From an uncultured Paracoccaceae bacterium (lineage in GTDB: Bacteria; Pseudomonadota; Alphaproteobacteria; Rhodobacterales; Rhodobacteraceae), in assembly GCA_947493335.1 (NCBI GenBank), contig CANLQO010000001.1:1922001-1986000 (forward strand): a DNA stretch of 64,000 nt. Direction: 5' to 3'. Made by a program: the position numbers and the translations under genes. Position 1 is the first letter of the stretch, and the number at the start of each line of letters is the position of its first letter. Of this stretch, positions 36,722 through 44,862 are shown piece after piece. Under the pieces are notes generated by a model that was given only the letters and a program-made list of their open reading frames with translations, was not told the DNA's origin and made no database searches.

Positions 36722-37344
36722 TGCCCTGGGACCGGAACCAAATGGCCGCACGCGCTGCGGAGGAACTCGAAGATGGCATGTATGTGAACCTCGGCATTGG
36801 CATCCCGACGCTGGTGGCGAACTACGTGGGCGACAAGGACATCACGCTGCAATCCGAGAATGGAATGCTCGGCATGGGCCCCTTCCCCTTTGAGGGCGAA
36901 GAGGACCCCGACCTGATTAATGCAGGCAAGCAAACCATCACCGAACTTTCGCGCACGGCCTATTTCGACAGCGCCCAAAGCTTTGGCATGATCCGTGGCG
37001 GCAAGATCGCGGCGGCAATCCTCGGCGCGATGGAAGTGGCCGAAAACGGCGACCTCGCCAACTGGATGATCCCCGGCAAGCTGGTCAAAGGCATGGGCGG
37101 GGCGATGGACCTCGTTGCGGGCGTCGGCCGTGTGATCGTGGTGATGGACCACACCAACAAGCACGGCGACAGCAAGCTTTTGAAGGCCTGCACCCTACCG
37201 CTCACTGGCAAGGGCGTCGTGGACCGGATCATCACCAACCTTGGCGTGCTGGACGTGGTCGAAGGTGGCCTGAAGATCGTCGAATGCGCCGACGGTGTCA
37301 CCGAAGACGAGCTGCGCGCCGCGACAGAGGCGACACTTGTCTGA
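36721..37344 (+). CDS. scoB: CoA-transferase subunit B (3-oxoacid type)
   Basis: A 207-residue beta subunit carrying the catalytic glutamate in the SENG motif (LQSENGMLGMGP, around residue 45). Later motifs GGKIAAAILGAMEVAENGDLANWMIPG and KGMGGAMDLVAGVGRVIVVMDH are standard, each quoted only as landmarks. It forms the active heteromer with ScoA. A strong GGGAGGA ribosome binding site lies inside the end of scoA, so translation is coupled. The 3' end overlaps the next gene by eight bases. Confidence 0.94.
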   Translation: MPWDRNQMAARAAEELEDGMYVNLGIGIPTLVANYVGDKDITLQSENGMLGMGPFPFEGEEDPDLINAGKQTITELSRTAYFDSAQSFGMIRGGKIAAAILGAMEVAENGDLANWMIPGKLVKGMGGAMDLVAGVGRVIVVMDHTNKHGDSKLLKACTLPLTGKGVVDRIITNLGVLDVVEGGLKIVECADGVTEDELRAATEATLV

Positions 37345-37741
37345 TCAACAGGCGACGCCCGAAGGGGAACTGACGCTTCAAACCGTCGCCATGCCCGCCG
37401 ATACCAATTCCGGCGGCGATATCTTTGGCGGCTGGGTCGTCAGTCAGATGGACCTTGCCGCCGGGATCACTGCACAACAGCGTGCGCAAGGCCGTGCGGC
37501 GACCGTGGCGATTGAGGCGCTGCGCTTTCATGCGCCCGTGCTCGTGGGCGACCTCTTTTCGGTCTACACCCAGATCATCCGCACCGGGCGCACCTCTGTC
37601 ACCATGCATATAGAGGCTTGGGTCAGGCGCCAGCGCACCGGCGAGCAGTCGATGGTGACAGAGGGCGATTTCACTTTCGTTGCCATCGCGGAATCCGGTG
37701 TGACCCGTGCCCTGCCACCAGAGGTCGCGCATGGCGGATGA
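37337..37741 (+). CDS. acyl-CoA thioesterase, YciA-like hotdog fold
   Basis: A 134-residue hotdog-fold thioesterase. DTNSGGDIFGGWVVSQMDLA contains the conserved Asp and Gly-rich turn of YciA/acyl-CoA hydrolases, followed by the helix AAGITAQQRAQGRAATVAIE. It would hydrolyse short or medium acyl-CoA and so complement the adjacent CoA-transferase. The preferred start is TTG at 37337, with GAGG eight bases before it and only eight bases of overlap with scoB; GTG at 37295 would overlap by 50 bases. Confidence 0.87.
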   Translation: MSDQQATPEGELTLQTVAMPADTNSGGDIFGGWVVSQMDLAAGITAQQRAQGRAATVAIEALRFHAPVLVGDLFSVYTQIIRTGRTSVTMHIEAWVRRQRTGEQSMVTEGDFTFVAIAESGVTRALPPEVAHGG

Positions 37742-38021
37742 ACAAGTCATCCGCGAGTTGTCCGACAGCAAGGGCCGCTATGTGATCCGGCATGCGGACG
37801 GCGAAAGCGACCTGACCTATTCGGTCCTGTCACCCCAAACGGTGATTGCCGATCACACCGCCGTTGCACCTGGTCACGAAGGCACGGGCGTTGGTCTGCG
37901 TTTGCTGACCGCCCTTCTGGACGACGCGCGTAATGACGGCTTCAAGATTGTCCCGCTTTGCCCGTTCGTGAACGCCCAGCGACGCAAGCACCCCGATTGG
38001 GCCGATCTCTTTCAGGTCTAA
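37731..38021 (+). CDS. small GNAT-like N-acetyltransferase (YjdJ type)
   Basis: A 96-residue minimal GNAT fold. TYSVLSPQTVIADHTAVAPG, then the short acetyl-CoA loop HEGTGVGLRLLTALLDDAR and the ending IVPLCPFVNAQRRKHPDWADLF match the YjdJ/GTF14-like group. The Cys in PLCPF is conserved in that group. The substrate is unknown. ATG at 37731 overlaps the thioesterase stop by 11 bases, making the four-gene sco run a tight operon. Confidence 0.87.
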   Translation: MADEQVIRELSDSKGRYVIRHADGESDLTYSVLSPQTVIADHTAVAPGHEGTGVGLRLLTALLDDARNDGFKIVPLCPFVNAQRRKHPDWADLFQV

Positions 38022-38038
38022 ACGGCTAATGCCGCGCC

Positions 38039-38848
38039 TCAGGATCCGTTCACGGCAAAGACACAGCCATCTGTCACCAATTGCGGCGGTGTCTTGCACA
38101 ACCCCTTGGCCACATTGAACGCCGCCAGAACCTTGGGCACATAAGCGCGGGTCTCTGGGAACGGCGGGACGCCTTTGTGATCGCGCACTGACCCCTCGCC
38201 CGCATTATACCCGGCCAAGACCAAAATCGGATCGCCATCAAAGTGCTGCATCAGCCATGACAGATAGGCGACGCCACCCTTGATGTTTTGCCCGGGGTCG
38301 CTGCGGTCGGTCACGCCAAACCGCTCTGCCGTGGCGGGCATCAGTTGCATCAGCCCATGGGCGCCTGCACTGCTTGTGGCGTCGGTCTTGCCTGCGCTCT
38401 CGATGGAAATTAGCGCCAGCACCAACGCGGGAGAGACATTGGTACCCACCGTTTCCCGCAGGATATCGAGGCCGTGGGCCTGCGCGATCCCCTGCAGCGT
38501 CTGCAGTCGTGGTGCGGGCACGCCTTTGCCCGCGGGGGCCTTGTTCATCGCCAGCATCGCCTGTTCCAACCGCCCCGGCCCGCTGTCATCCAGATCGGGC
38601 GAGACATCCTGCCAGAACCATTCCAACCCGGTCAGCTGTGGTGCTGCCGGGGCTGCGGGGGTCGGCGTGACTGTTGCGGGCGCGGCAGTCGGGTCCACCT
38701 GAACAGTGATCCGATTACCGGCATTGCCTGATGGCACTGTGACGCGCTTGAATGTGAAATCGGGCTGGAGCCGATCCCCCTCTGCAAAAACGGGATTCGC
38801 ACACATCAAAAGGGCCAAAGCCCTAATGCTTCGTTTAAAGACCTGCAT
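38039..38848 (-). CDS. lytic transglycosylase (SLT domain)
   Basis: A 269-residue exported peptidoglycan-cleaving enzyme. A signal peptide ends at VFA (about residue 22). After a Pro/Ala-rich linker, the SLT domain shows LALISIESAGKTDATSSAGAHG, with the catalytic Glu in the IES triplet, then LMQLMPATAERFGV and VLAGYNAGEGSV. ATG at 38848 has GAGG nine bases upstream; an upstream TTG would add five residues. Standing next to the pilin genes, it may open the wall for the Tad pilus, but it could equally be a general recycling enzyme. Confidence 0.9.
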   Translation of the reverse strand: MQVFKRSIRALALLMCANPVFAEGDRLQPDFTFKRVTVPSGNAGNRITVQVDPTAAPATVTPTPAAPAAPQLTGLEWFWQDVSPDLDDSGPGRLEQAMLAMNKAPAGKGVPAPRLQTLQGIAQAHGLDILRETVGTNVSPALVLALISIESAGKTDATSSAGAHGLMQLMPATAERFGVTDRSDPGQNIKGGVAYLSWLMQHFDGDPILVLAGYNAGEGSVRDHKGVPPFPETRAYVPKVLAAFNVAKGLCKTPPQLVTDGCVFAVNGS

Positions 38849-39200
38849 TTTTGTCCGCCTCAACGGTTTTTATTGAACACAGACTCGCAGATTCATCGGG
38901 CATAAACCACGTTTTGTGAAACAATGACGGGAAATGGGCGCCATTCGCAGCAAACGGGCAACGGAAAAACACCCACCCTCAATAAAATTTCAATTTAGAA
39001 ATGTGTCTTTTCAATACCTTGAGAGGTTTTTCCTGAAAAATCGCAAGCCGCGCAAAATTGCACGAAACGGGCCAAAATCATGCCCCATTCCAAAGGCTAT
39101 ATGTCCTCATCCAAGACGGGGATCGGGCCAACAAGAGGCCGGTTCGAGTTGATCCGCTGCGGTAAACTGAAACGAGTGAATACCCTGAGGAGGGAATAAC
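38849..39200. other. 352-base promoter region upstream of the first pilin gene
   Basis: No convincing gene. The stretch is AT-richer than its surroundings (for example AATAAAATTTCAATTTAGAAATG near 38980, quoted in part) and separates the divergent transglycosylase from flp1. It ends in a near-perfect ribosome binding site AGGAGGG. A 72-codon frame across it lacks a ribosome binding site and family likeness. Confidence 0.5.
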
Positions 39201-39380
39201 ATGCTTAACTTTATCAAGAACTTCCGTAACGACGAAGACGGCGCAGTCACAGTTGACTGGGTTGTGCTGACCGCTGCCATCGTGGCACTGGGCCTGGTTG
39301 TTGGTACGTCCGTTAAGGGCGGCGCAACTACTCTGGCTGCCGACGTTGGCGCTGACCTGACCGCTCAGGTTACACCTTAA
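39201..39380 (+). CDS. flp1: Flp/Fap-type pilin, copy 1
   Basis: A 59-residue type IVb prepilin of the Tad system. The 14-residue leader ends in DEDG, and cleavage before AVTVDWVVLTAA leaves a hydrophobic N-terminal helix. Position +5 of the mature protein is Asp rather than the usual Glu, and +6 is Trp rather than Tyr. AGGAGGG before the ATG predicts strong translation, and a strong terminator follows. It shares about 80 percent identity with copy 2. Confidence 0.92.
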   Translation: MLNFIKNFRNDEDGAVTVDWVVLTAAIVALGLVVGTSVKGGATTLAADVGADLTAQVTP

Positions 39381-39404
39381 TCAGCTTCGTCTGATCTAGG
39401 ATTG

Positions 39405-39437
39405 GGCCGCACCATCTTGTGGTGCGGCCTTTTTTTT
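39405..39437 (+). terminator. strong terminator after flp1
   Basis: GGCCGCACCA pairs perfectly with TGGTGCGGCC around a five-base loop, followed by eight consecutive T. It would end the flp1 transcript as an independent, abundant message. Confidence 0.93.
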
Positions 39438-39536
39438 ACCCGATGCTGCTATCGGGCCCACCCGATCCGCGATGTGCTGCCCAACCGGCCGAATTCGCGC
39501 TTTCAGGTGACACACCATTAGAGAGAGGATCTTGTC

Positions 39537-39716
39537 ATGTGGCAGACTTTCAAAAATTTCCGCAAAGATGACGACGGCGCAGTCACCGTTGACTGGGTTG
39601 TCCTGACCGCCGCCATCGTGGCGCTGGGTCTTGTTGTCGGCACTTCGGTGCGCGGCGGCACGACGACCCTGGCCGCTGACCTTGGCGCCGACATGACCGC
39701 AATGGTCACACCCTGA
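39537..39716 (+). CDS. flp2: Flp/Fap-type pilin, copy 2
   Basis: A 59-residue prepilin, nearly the same as copy 1 after the cleavage site (AVTVDWVVLTAAIVALGL then VVGTSVRGG). Leader MWQTFKNFRKDDDG. It carries the same Asp at +5 and Trp at +6. AGAGAGGAT before the ATG is the ribosome binding site. It has its own downstream hairpin and so is probably regulated separately from copy 1. Confidence 0.92.
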   Translation: MWQTFKNFRKDDDGAVTVDWVVLTAAIVALGLVVGTSVRGGTTTLAADLGADMTAMVTP

Positions 39717-39737
39717 TCCGTCGCAAGACGGTGGATG

Positions 39738-39764
39738 GGCCGCGCTGGAAATGCGCGGCCTTTT
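39738..39764 (+). terminator. terminator after flp2
   Basis: GGCCGCGC pairs with GCGCGGCC around a seven-base loop, followed by TTTT. Shorter T-run than after flp1, so read-through into flp3 is possible. Confidence 0.8.
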
Positions 39765-39878
39765 CGCATGAAAGTCCCTAAAATTCGCGCGGATTTCGCC
39801 AAAAAACCCGGCCTCTGCCACGAACGGGCCGCATTCGGTGTCTATCCAAAGGGCGTGAGTAACGAAGTGAGGCCCGCC

Positions 39879-40058
39879 ATGTGGCAGACATTCAAACAAT
39901 TCCGCGCCGATGAAGATGGCGCAATTTCAGTCGATTGGGTCGTTCTGACCGCTGGCATCATGCTGTTTGCCGGCGTTGTCGCGACCCTTGTCAAAGATGG
40001 CGCCATTGATGGCGGTGATGACATCGGCAACCACGTCGCCGCGATGGCCACGCCTTAA
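39879..40058 (+). CDS. flp3: Flp/Fap-type pilin, diverged copy 3
   Basis: A 59-residue prepilin with leader MWQTFKQFRADEDG and mature start AISVDWVVLTAGIMLFAGVV. The first mature residues match copies 1 and 2, including Asp at +5, but the C-terminal half (VKDGAIDGGDDIGNHVAAM) is quite different and more acidic. It may be a minor pilin. GTGAGG lies six bases before the ATG. The frame is open from 39735 but without support. Confidence 0.88.
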   Translation: MWQTFKQFRADEDGAISVDWVVLTAGIMLFAGVVATLVKDGAIDGGDDIGNHVAAMATP

Positions 40059-40077
40059 CCCAAAGCCAATCTTTGGG
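40059..40077 (+). terminator. weak hairpin after flp3
   Basis: CCCAAAG pairs with CTTTGGG around CCAAT immediately after the flp3 stop. No T-run follows, so this may slow rather than end transcription into cpaB. Confidence 0.45.
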
Positions 40078-40137
40078 CAGTAACGATCTAATGTCAGTCC
40101 GGGCAAACCGGCTAAAGTAAACAAACGAGGTAAGACA

Positions 40138-41004
40138 ATGCGCGCAGTATTTGGACTTGTATTGGTTCTGGGCATGGGGCTTGCGGGTTTCGCAGTCTAC
40201 ATGGTCAAGAATTACATGACCGATCAGGAAGCCGCGTTGATTGCAGAACGTCAGCGCGCGCAGGCATCGGTCGAAACAACCGACGTTTACGCGGTGAACC
40301 GCGACGTCGCCTATGGTGAACAGCTGACCCCCGAAGATGTGGTAGTCATCAAATACGCCGTCGACTACCTGCCCGAAGGCGCCTTTATGACAGAGGCTGA
40401 AATGTTCCCGCAGGGGCCAGAGGTGCCGCGCGCCGCGACCCGTGCAATGATCGCCAATGAACCTGTTCTGGCCTCCAAGGTGACAGAACCCGGCGAAAAC
40501 GCAGGCATCACGCAAAGCCTGCAGCCCGGCATGCGCGCCTTTGAGATCAAGATCGGCGCCTCTTCTGGTGTGTCCAGCTTTGTCCGTCCCGGCGACCGCG
40601 TCGATGTTTACTGGACAGGCACCGTTGGTGGAGGCGCATATGGCGAAAGCCGCGAGATCACCCGCCGCATTCAGAACGGGGTAGAGTTGATTGCGGTCAA
40701 CCAATCCACGGACCCAGAGCTTGAGAATGATGAAATCCCCCGCACACTGACCGTACAGGTGAGCCAGAATGACGTGCTTGGCCTGGCCCAGTTGCAGACG
40801 ACCGGATCGCTGTCGATGTCGCTGGTCGGCGCGGGCGATACCACCGAAGCAAGCGTTGTCGAAGTTGACCAGGCGTCACTTTTGGGGCTGCAACAACTCG
40901 CGCCAGAGGCGGCTCCGGTCCCTCAGGCTGCACCGCAGGCCTGTACAATCCGGACCCGTCGCGGTGCGGAAGTGGTCGAAATTCCGATCCCCTGCACGAA
41001 CTAA
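40138..41004 (+). CDS. cpaB: Tad pilus assembly protein CpaB/RcpC
   Basis: A 288-residue periplasmic protein held by an N-terminal membrane segment (residues 4-24). Residues about 48-115 form an SAF-type domain (VYAVNRDVAYGEQLTPEDVV), followed by the RcpC/CpaB domain with QPGMRAFEIKIGASSGVSSF and RPGDRVDVYWTG. It helps to organise the secretin channel. The C-terminus has a two-cysteine loop (ACTIRTRRGAEVVEIPIPC). AGGTAAGACA precedes the ATG. A terminator follows, so cpaC has its own promoter. Confidence 0.93.
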   Translation: MRAVFGLVLVLGMGLAGFAVYMVKNYMTDQEAALIAERQRAQASVETTDVYAVNRDVAYGEQLTPEDVVVIKYAVDYLPEGAFMTEAEMFPQGPEVPRAATRAMIANEPVLASKVTEPGENAGITQSLQPGMRAFEIKIGASSGVSSFVRPGDRVDVYWTGTVGGGAYGESREITRRIQNGVELIAVNQSTDPELENDEIPRTLTVQVSQNDVLGLAQLQTTGSLSMSLVGAGDTTEASVVEVDQASLLGLQQLAPEAAPVPQAAPQACTIRTRRGAEVVEIPIPCTN

Positions 41005-41032
41005 GCGGCATTAACTTTTTCAACAATATCAA

Positions 41033-41069
41033 GGGCGCGGCGCTGAAAAGCACCGCGCCCTTTGTCTTT
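41033..41069 (+). terminator. terminator after cpaB
   Basis: GGGCGCGG pairs with CCGCGCCC; the interval also contains a GC-GAAAA-GC type inner loop. TTTGTCTTT follows. It separates cpaB from cpaC. Confidence 0.8.
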
Positions 41070-41217
41070 GCGAATCGCTACCTGTTGCCAGTTGTCCACA
41101 TAAAGTCCACCGCACAAGGCATTGATTCTTGCAATAAATGAAGCCTCGGGGCATGGTCGCCGTAATGATGGAGAATAATCTCCACGTACGAGGCGTGATC
41201 GGAGAGGCAGGTCACTT

Positions 41218-42645
41218 ATGACTTATGATAGATTTCTAAAGGCGGCTTTGACCGGCCTGACGTTGGCGTTGACCACAACACCGACGTTTGCACCGGCAGA
41301 GACGTTGCGCGTGATGCGCGGCGCACCATCCAGCGCATTGAACGTCCCCATGAACCGGGCTGTGGTCGTCGAAAGTGACGTCCCCTTCACCGAACTCAGC
41401 ATCGCCAATCCCGGCATCGCTGACATTTCATCCCTGTCGGATCGCACGATTTACGTGCTCGGCAAGGAACCGGGACGCACCACATTGACACTTCTGGGCG
41501 CCGATGGGCGTCTGATTACCAACGTTGATGTGCACGTGACCCCTGATATTGCAGAATTCAAGGAACGTCTGACGCAGATCCTGCCCGGCGAGAACATTGA
41601 AGTCCGCACAGCCAACAATGGCATCGTCCTGTCTGGCACCGTCAGCAGCATTGCACGCCTTGATCGGGCGCTGGAACTGGCACAACGCTACGCGCCAGAC
41701 CGCGTGTCGAACCTGATGAGCGTGGGCGGCACCCAGCAAGTGATGCTGAAAGTGCGGTTTGCAGAGATGCAGCGCAGCGTCAGCAAGTCACTTTCCTCCT
41801 CAATTGGCGTGCAGGGCACCGCACTCAGCGGTGATCTGGGCCTCGCGATGGGGACAAACTCACTGAACAACTCCGGTTCGATCAGCAACGCCTTCGGCGC
41901 GAACGTTCCGGCGGTGAATGACGCCAACGGCGCATTCCTCTTCGGCTTTAATGCCGGCGGGGTCGAGGTGGGCATCCTCCTTGAAGCACTTGAAGCACGC
42001 GGCGTGGTCCGCACGCTGGCAGAACCCAACCTGACTGCCCTTTCTGGGCAAGAAGCCAAGTTCCTCGCCGGTGGCGAATACCCCGTCCCCGTCAGCCAGA
42101 CCGACGGTGCCGTGAGCATTCAGTATAAGCCCTTCGGCGTTGAAATGGTCTTCACCCCGCGGGTTGTCGATGGCGACATCATCAATCTTGAACTTGTGGC
42201 CGCCGTTTCTTCGATCGACGCAACCAACGGTGTGACGATCAACGGCTTTACCATCGATGCCTTCAAACGCCGCGAAACATCGACCACGGTCGAGATGCGC
42301 GACGGCGAAAGCTTTGCAATTGCTGGCCTTTTGCAGGATGACTTCACCGATCTGAACGGTCAGGTGCCTTGGGTGGGTGACATCCCGGTCCTGGGTTCGC
42401 TCTTCCGCTCAGCGGAATACAGCCGCCGTCAAACCGAACTGGTGATCATCGTCACGCCGCACCTGGTCACACCGACCCGGGGTGAGGCGCTGGCCCTGCC
42501 AACCGACCGTGTACAGCCTCCAAGCGAAAAGGACCTGTTCCTGTTTGGTCGCGTCGCCGCTGAAAATGCGCCGTCCACGGGCGGAGCAGGCGAAGTAGCC
42601 CGTCAGGACTTTAGCGGGTCCTACGGCTATGTGCTTGACGAATAA
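41218..42645 (+). CDS. cpaC: Tad secretin CpaC/RcpA
   Basis: A 475-residue outer-membrane secretin through which the pilus leaves the cell. A signal peptide ends near residue 27. The N-terminal pilus domain includes NRAVVVESDVPFTELSIANPG, a BON-like domain follows near 100-165, and the C-terminal secretin domain has ARGVVRTLAEPNLTALSG, GEYPVPV and GVEMVFTPRVVDGDIINLEL. GGAGAGG precedes the ATG. The upstream 210 bases contain a short GGAGA-ATAA-TCTCC dyad. Confidence 0.94.
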   Translation: MTYDRFLKAALTGLTLALTTTPTFAPAETLRVMRGAPSSALNVPMNRAVVVESDVPFTELSIANPGIADISSLSDRTIYVLGKEPGRTTLTLLGADGRLITNVDVHVTPDIAEFKERLTQILPGENIEVRTANNGIVLSGTVSSIARLDRALELAQRYAPDRVSNLMSVGGTQQVMLKVRFAEMQRSVSKSLSSSIGVQGTALSGDLGLAMGTNSLNNSGSISNAFGANVPAVNDANGAFLFGFNAGGVEVGILLEALEARGVVRTLAEPNLTALSGQEAKFLAGGEYPVPVSQTDGAVSIQYKPFGVEMVFTPRVVDGDIINLELVAAVSSIDATNGVTINGFTIDAFKRRETSTTVEMRDGESFAIAGLLQDDFTDLNGQVPWVGDIPVLGSLFRSAEYSRRQTELVIIVTPHLVTPTRGEALALPTDRVQPPSEKDLFLFGRVAAENAPSTGGAGEVARQDFSGSYGYVLDE

Positions 42646-42664
42646 AGAAAAAGGGAGCGACGCG

Positions 42665-43333
42665 ATGAAGTATCTTCTGACAGCGGCAGCAGCCACGGCG
42701 CTTCTGGGAGGTTGTGGTCAGGTTCAAAAGTCTTGGGCCTCGTTCAACCAGGAAGCTGGCTCACAGATCGACAGCGGTGACTTTGGCAACGCCTCGATGA
42801 ACAACATGTTGGTGCAGACGGGTGCCGCCGGTTACACCACGGGCCTTGCCCGTCGGTTTGACAGCGAAATCAACCCGACGATCAACTTTGCGTTCAATTC
42901 GGCCGCCCTTGACGCCAGCGCGCAGAACACGCTGCGCCAGCAGGCCAGCTGGATCAAGCAGTTCCCCGAAGTGCGGTTCAAGGTCTATGGCCACACCGAT
43001 CTGGTGGGCACCGCCGCTTATAACAAGCGTTTGGGTCTCAGCCGCGCCAATGCGGCGGTGAATTTCCTTGTGGCGCAGGGCATCAGCCGGTCGCGGCTGG
43101 AGGCTGTCGCTTCATTCGGTGAAACCCGCCCAGTGGTCAACACATCCGGCCAAAGCCGCGAAAACCGCCGCACCGTGACCGAGGTGTCTGGTTTTGTTGG
43201 CAACCACCCCACGGTAATGAACGGCAAATACGCCGAGATCATCTTCCGCGAATATGTGATCAGCGCGACCCAGGCATCGGGCTCTTCGACGCTTGAAGGT
43301 GGCGGCGCTGGTGGCGGCGGTGGCGGCGAATAA
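42665..43333 (+). CDS. OmpA-like lipoprotein of the Tad locus
   Basis: A 222-residue lipoprotein with lipobox LGGC (Cys17) and a C-terminal OmpA-type peptidoglycan-binding domain (NFAFNSAALDASAQNTLRQQ and VYGHTDLVGTAAYNKRLGLSRA). It ends in an unusual glycine tail (GGGAGGGGGGE). Its position between secretin and CpaE suggests it anchors the pilus channel to the wall, as proposed for similar Tad-linked OmpA proteins. ATG at 42665 follows GGGAGCG. Confidence 0.9.
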   Translation: MKYLLTAAAATALLGGCGQVQKSWASFNQEAGSQIDSGDFGNASMNNMLVQTGAAGYTTGLARRFDSEINPTINFAFNSAALDASAQNTLRQQASWIKQFPEVRFKVYGHTDLVGTAAYNKRLGLSRANAAVNFLVAQGISRSRLEAVASFGETRPVVNTSGQSRENRRTVTEVSGFVGNHPTVMNGKYAEIIFREYVISATQASGSSTLEGGGAGGGGGGE

Positions 43334-43356
43334 GCCTTAAATCATTGTTTACGAAA

Positions 43357-43383
43357 TTACGCCCGCGCCCGTCGCGGGCGTAA
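43357..43383. terminator. strong hairpin between the ompA-type gene and cpaE
   Basis: TTACGCCCGCG pairs perfectly with CGCGGGCGTAA around CCCGT (11 base pairs). No T-run follows, so intrinsic termination is uncertain, but it marks a likely break in the Tad transcription unit. Confidence 0.6.
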
Positions 43384-43606
43384 ACATTTGGGCCCCCTGG
43401 CCCCTGATCGTCGCAAGATACCGCACAATTACGATCTTTTTGTCCAAATCCCGCCACGTTTCTCCGTGACAACAGGCTCATGGGACCATTCCGATTTGGG
43501 ATTATCCAATTGGGAGTGGGCAGAGGAATGTGGATCGTGACGGGGCCTTAACCCTTTGGCGATAACGTGCCGCTGCTTCCCCGGGAGTTTTAAAGGACGC
43601 AAGGCT

Positions 43607-44851
43607 ATGAGCAGCAACGCACAAGTAAAGACCGAAAGCCCCGCGATCGTCGCGTGTACCGTCAGCAGGGACGTGCAAATCTTCGATTTGCTGATCGAGG
43701 ATATGGAAACCGCACTTGGTGAAAGCTGGGGCGATCTGGGCTTTGCCGATGCCATCCCGTTCCTGGCGCAGCCAGAGGCGGACGATTTGCAGTTCCTCGC
43801 GATCGCGATGGATCAGGAAGACGAAGAAAACATTGACCAAATCCGCGCCGTCATCGGAGCGGCCAAGGAAAAGGGGATCAAGGTCATCCTGATCACCGAA
43901 GACGTCAGCCCCGCCTCGTTGCACCAGTTGCTGCGCGAAGGTGGTGATGAATTTGTCCCCTACCCCCTGCCCGAGGATGAACTGGCCAACGCGATTGAGC
44001 GCGTCCTGACCCCGCCCGAGGAAATTCCCGTTGCGCCTGAGCTTCAGAACAAGCTCAAGGCGACCGGCGACCACGAAGGCGTGTTGATTGCCGTACACGG
44101 CATGGCCGGCGGCACCGGCGCCACTACTTTGGCCGTCAATCTGGCCTGGGAACTGGCAAACATCGAAAAAGAGGACCCGCCGCGCGTCTGCCTGCTGGAT
44201 CTTGATCTGCAATTCGGCACGACTTCGACCTATCTCGACCTGCCGCGCCGCGAAACAGTGCTTGAACTGCTGTCCGACACCGAAGCCATGGATAGCGAAA
44301 GCTTCATGCAAGGCCTGCTGTCCTATGAGCAAAAGCTGCATGTGCTGACCTCGCCCACCGACATGATCCCGCTTGATCTTGTGTCGAGCGAGGATATCAG
44401 CCGTATCATCGAAGTGGCCCGCACAAACTTTGACTATGTCGTCATCGACATGCCCTCGACCATGGTCGAATGGAGCCAGGCCGTCCTTGAGGCCGCCCAT
44501 GTCTATTTCGCCACGATCGAACTGGAAATGCGCTCGGCCCAGAACACCCTGCGCCTCAAGCGCGCGCTCCAGTCAGAGGATTTGCCCTTTGACAAGCTGC
44601 GCTTTGTGCTGAACCGGGCGCCGGGCTTTACCGATCTCAATGGCAAAAGCCGCGTGAAGCGTCTGGCCGAAAGCCTTGGCATCGCCATCGAGGTGTTGAT
44701 GCCCGACGGCGGCAAGCCAGTGCCGCAAACGGCGGATCACGGCACCCCCTTGGGTGTCTCGATCCCCAAAAACGCGCTGCGCAAAGAAGTTTTGAAGCTG
44801 GCGCAATCAGTCCACGCGGTCAATCAGGCCGAAGTCGCTGAAGCTGGATAA
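43607..44851 (+). CDS. cpaE: Tad localisation ATPase-like protein CpaE/TadZ
   Basis: A 414-residue protein with an N-terminal receiver-like domain (about residues 10-130, VILITEDVSPASLHQLLREG) and a C-terminal MinD/ParA-like ATPase domain. The deviant Walker A GMAGGTGATT lies at residues 165-174; LLDLDLQFGT and FDYVVIDMPST follow. CpaE/TadZ places the pilus machine at the pole. The first Lys of a typical deviant Walker A is replaced, as often in TadZ. ATG at 43607 follows AAAGGACGCAAGG. Confidence 0.93.
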   Translation: MSSNAQVKTESPAIVACTVSRDVQIFDLLIEDMETALGESWGDLGFADAIPFLAQPEADDLQFLAIAMDQEDEENIDQIRAVIGAAKEKGIKVILITEDVSPASLHQLLREGGDEFVPYPLPEDELANAIERVLTPPEEIPVAPELQNKLKATGDHEGVLIAVHGMAGGTGATTLAVNLAWELANIEKEDPPRVCLLDLDLQFGTTSTYLDLPRRETVLELLSDTEAMDSESFMQGLLSYEQKLHVLTSPTDMIPLDLVSSEDISRIIEVARTNFDYVVIDMPSTMVEWSQAVLEAAHVYFATIELEMRSAQNTLRLKRALQSEDLPFDKLRFVLNRAPGFTDLNGKSRVKRLAESLGIAIEVLMPDGGKPVPQTADHGTPLGVSIPKNALRKEVLKLAQSVHAVNQAEVAEAG

Positions 44852-44862
44852 AGGGCAAGCAT

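Noticed and set aside
41091-41101. TTGTCCACA as a DnaA box
   Set aside because: One site with a mismatch, no cluster and no origin-type AT-rich unwinding region.
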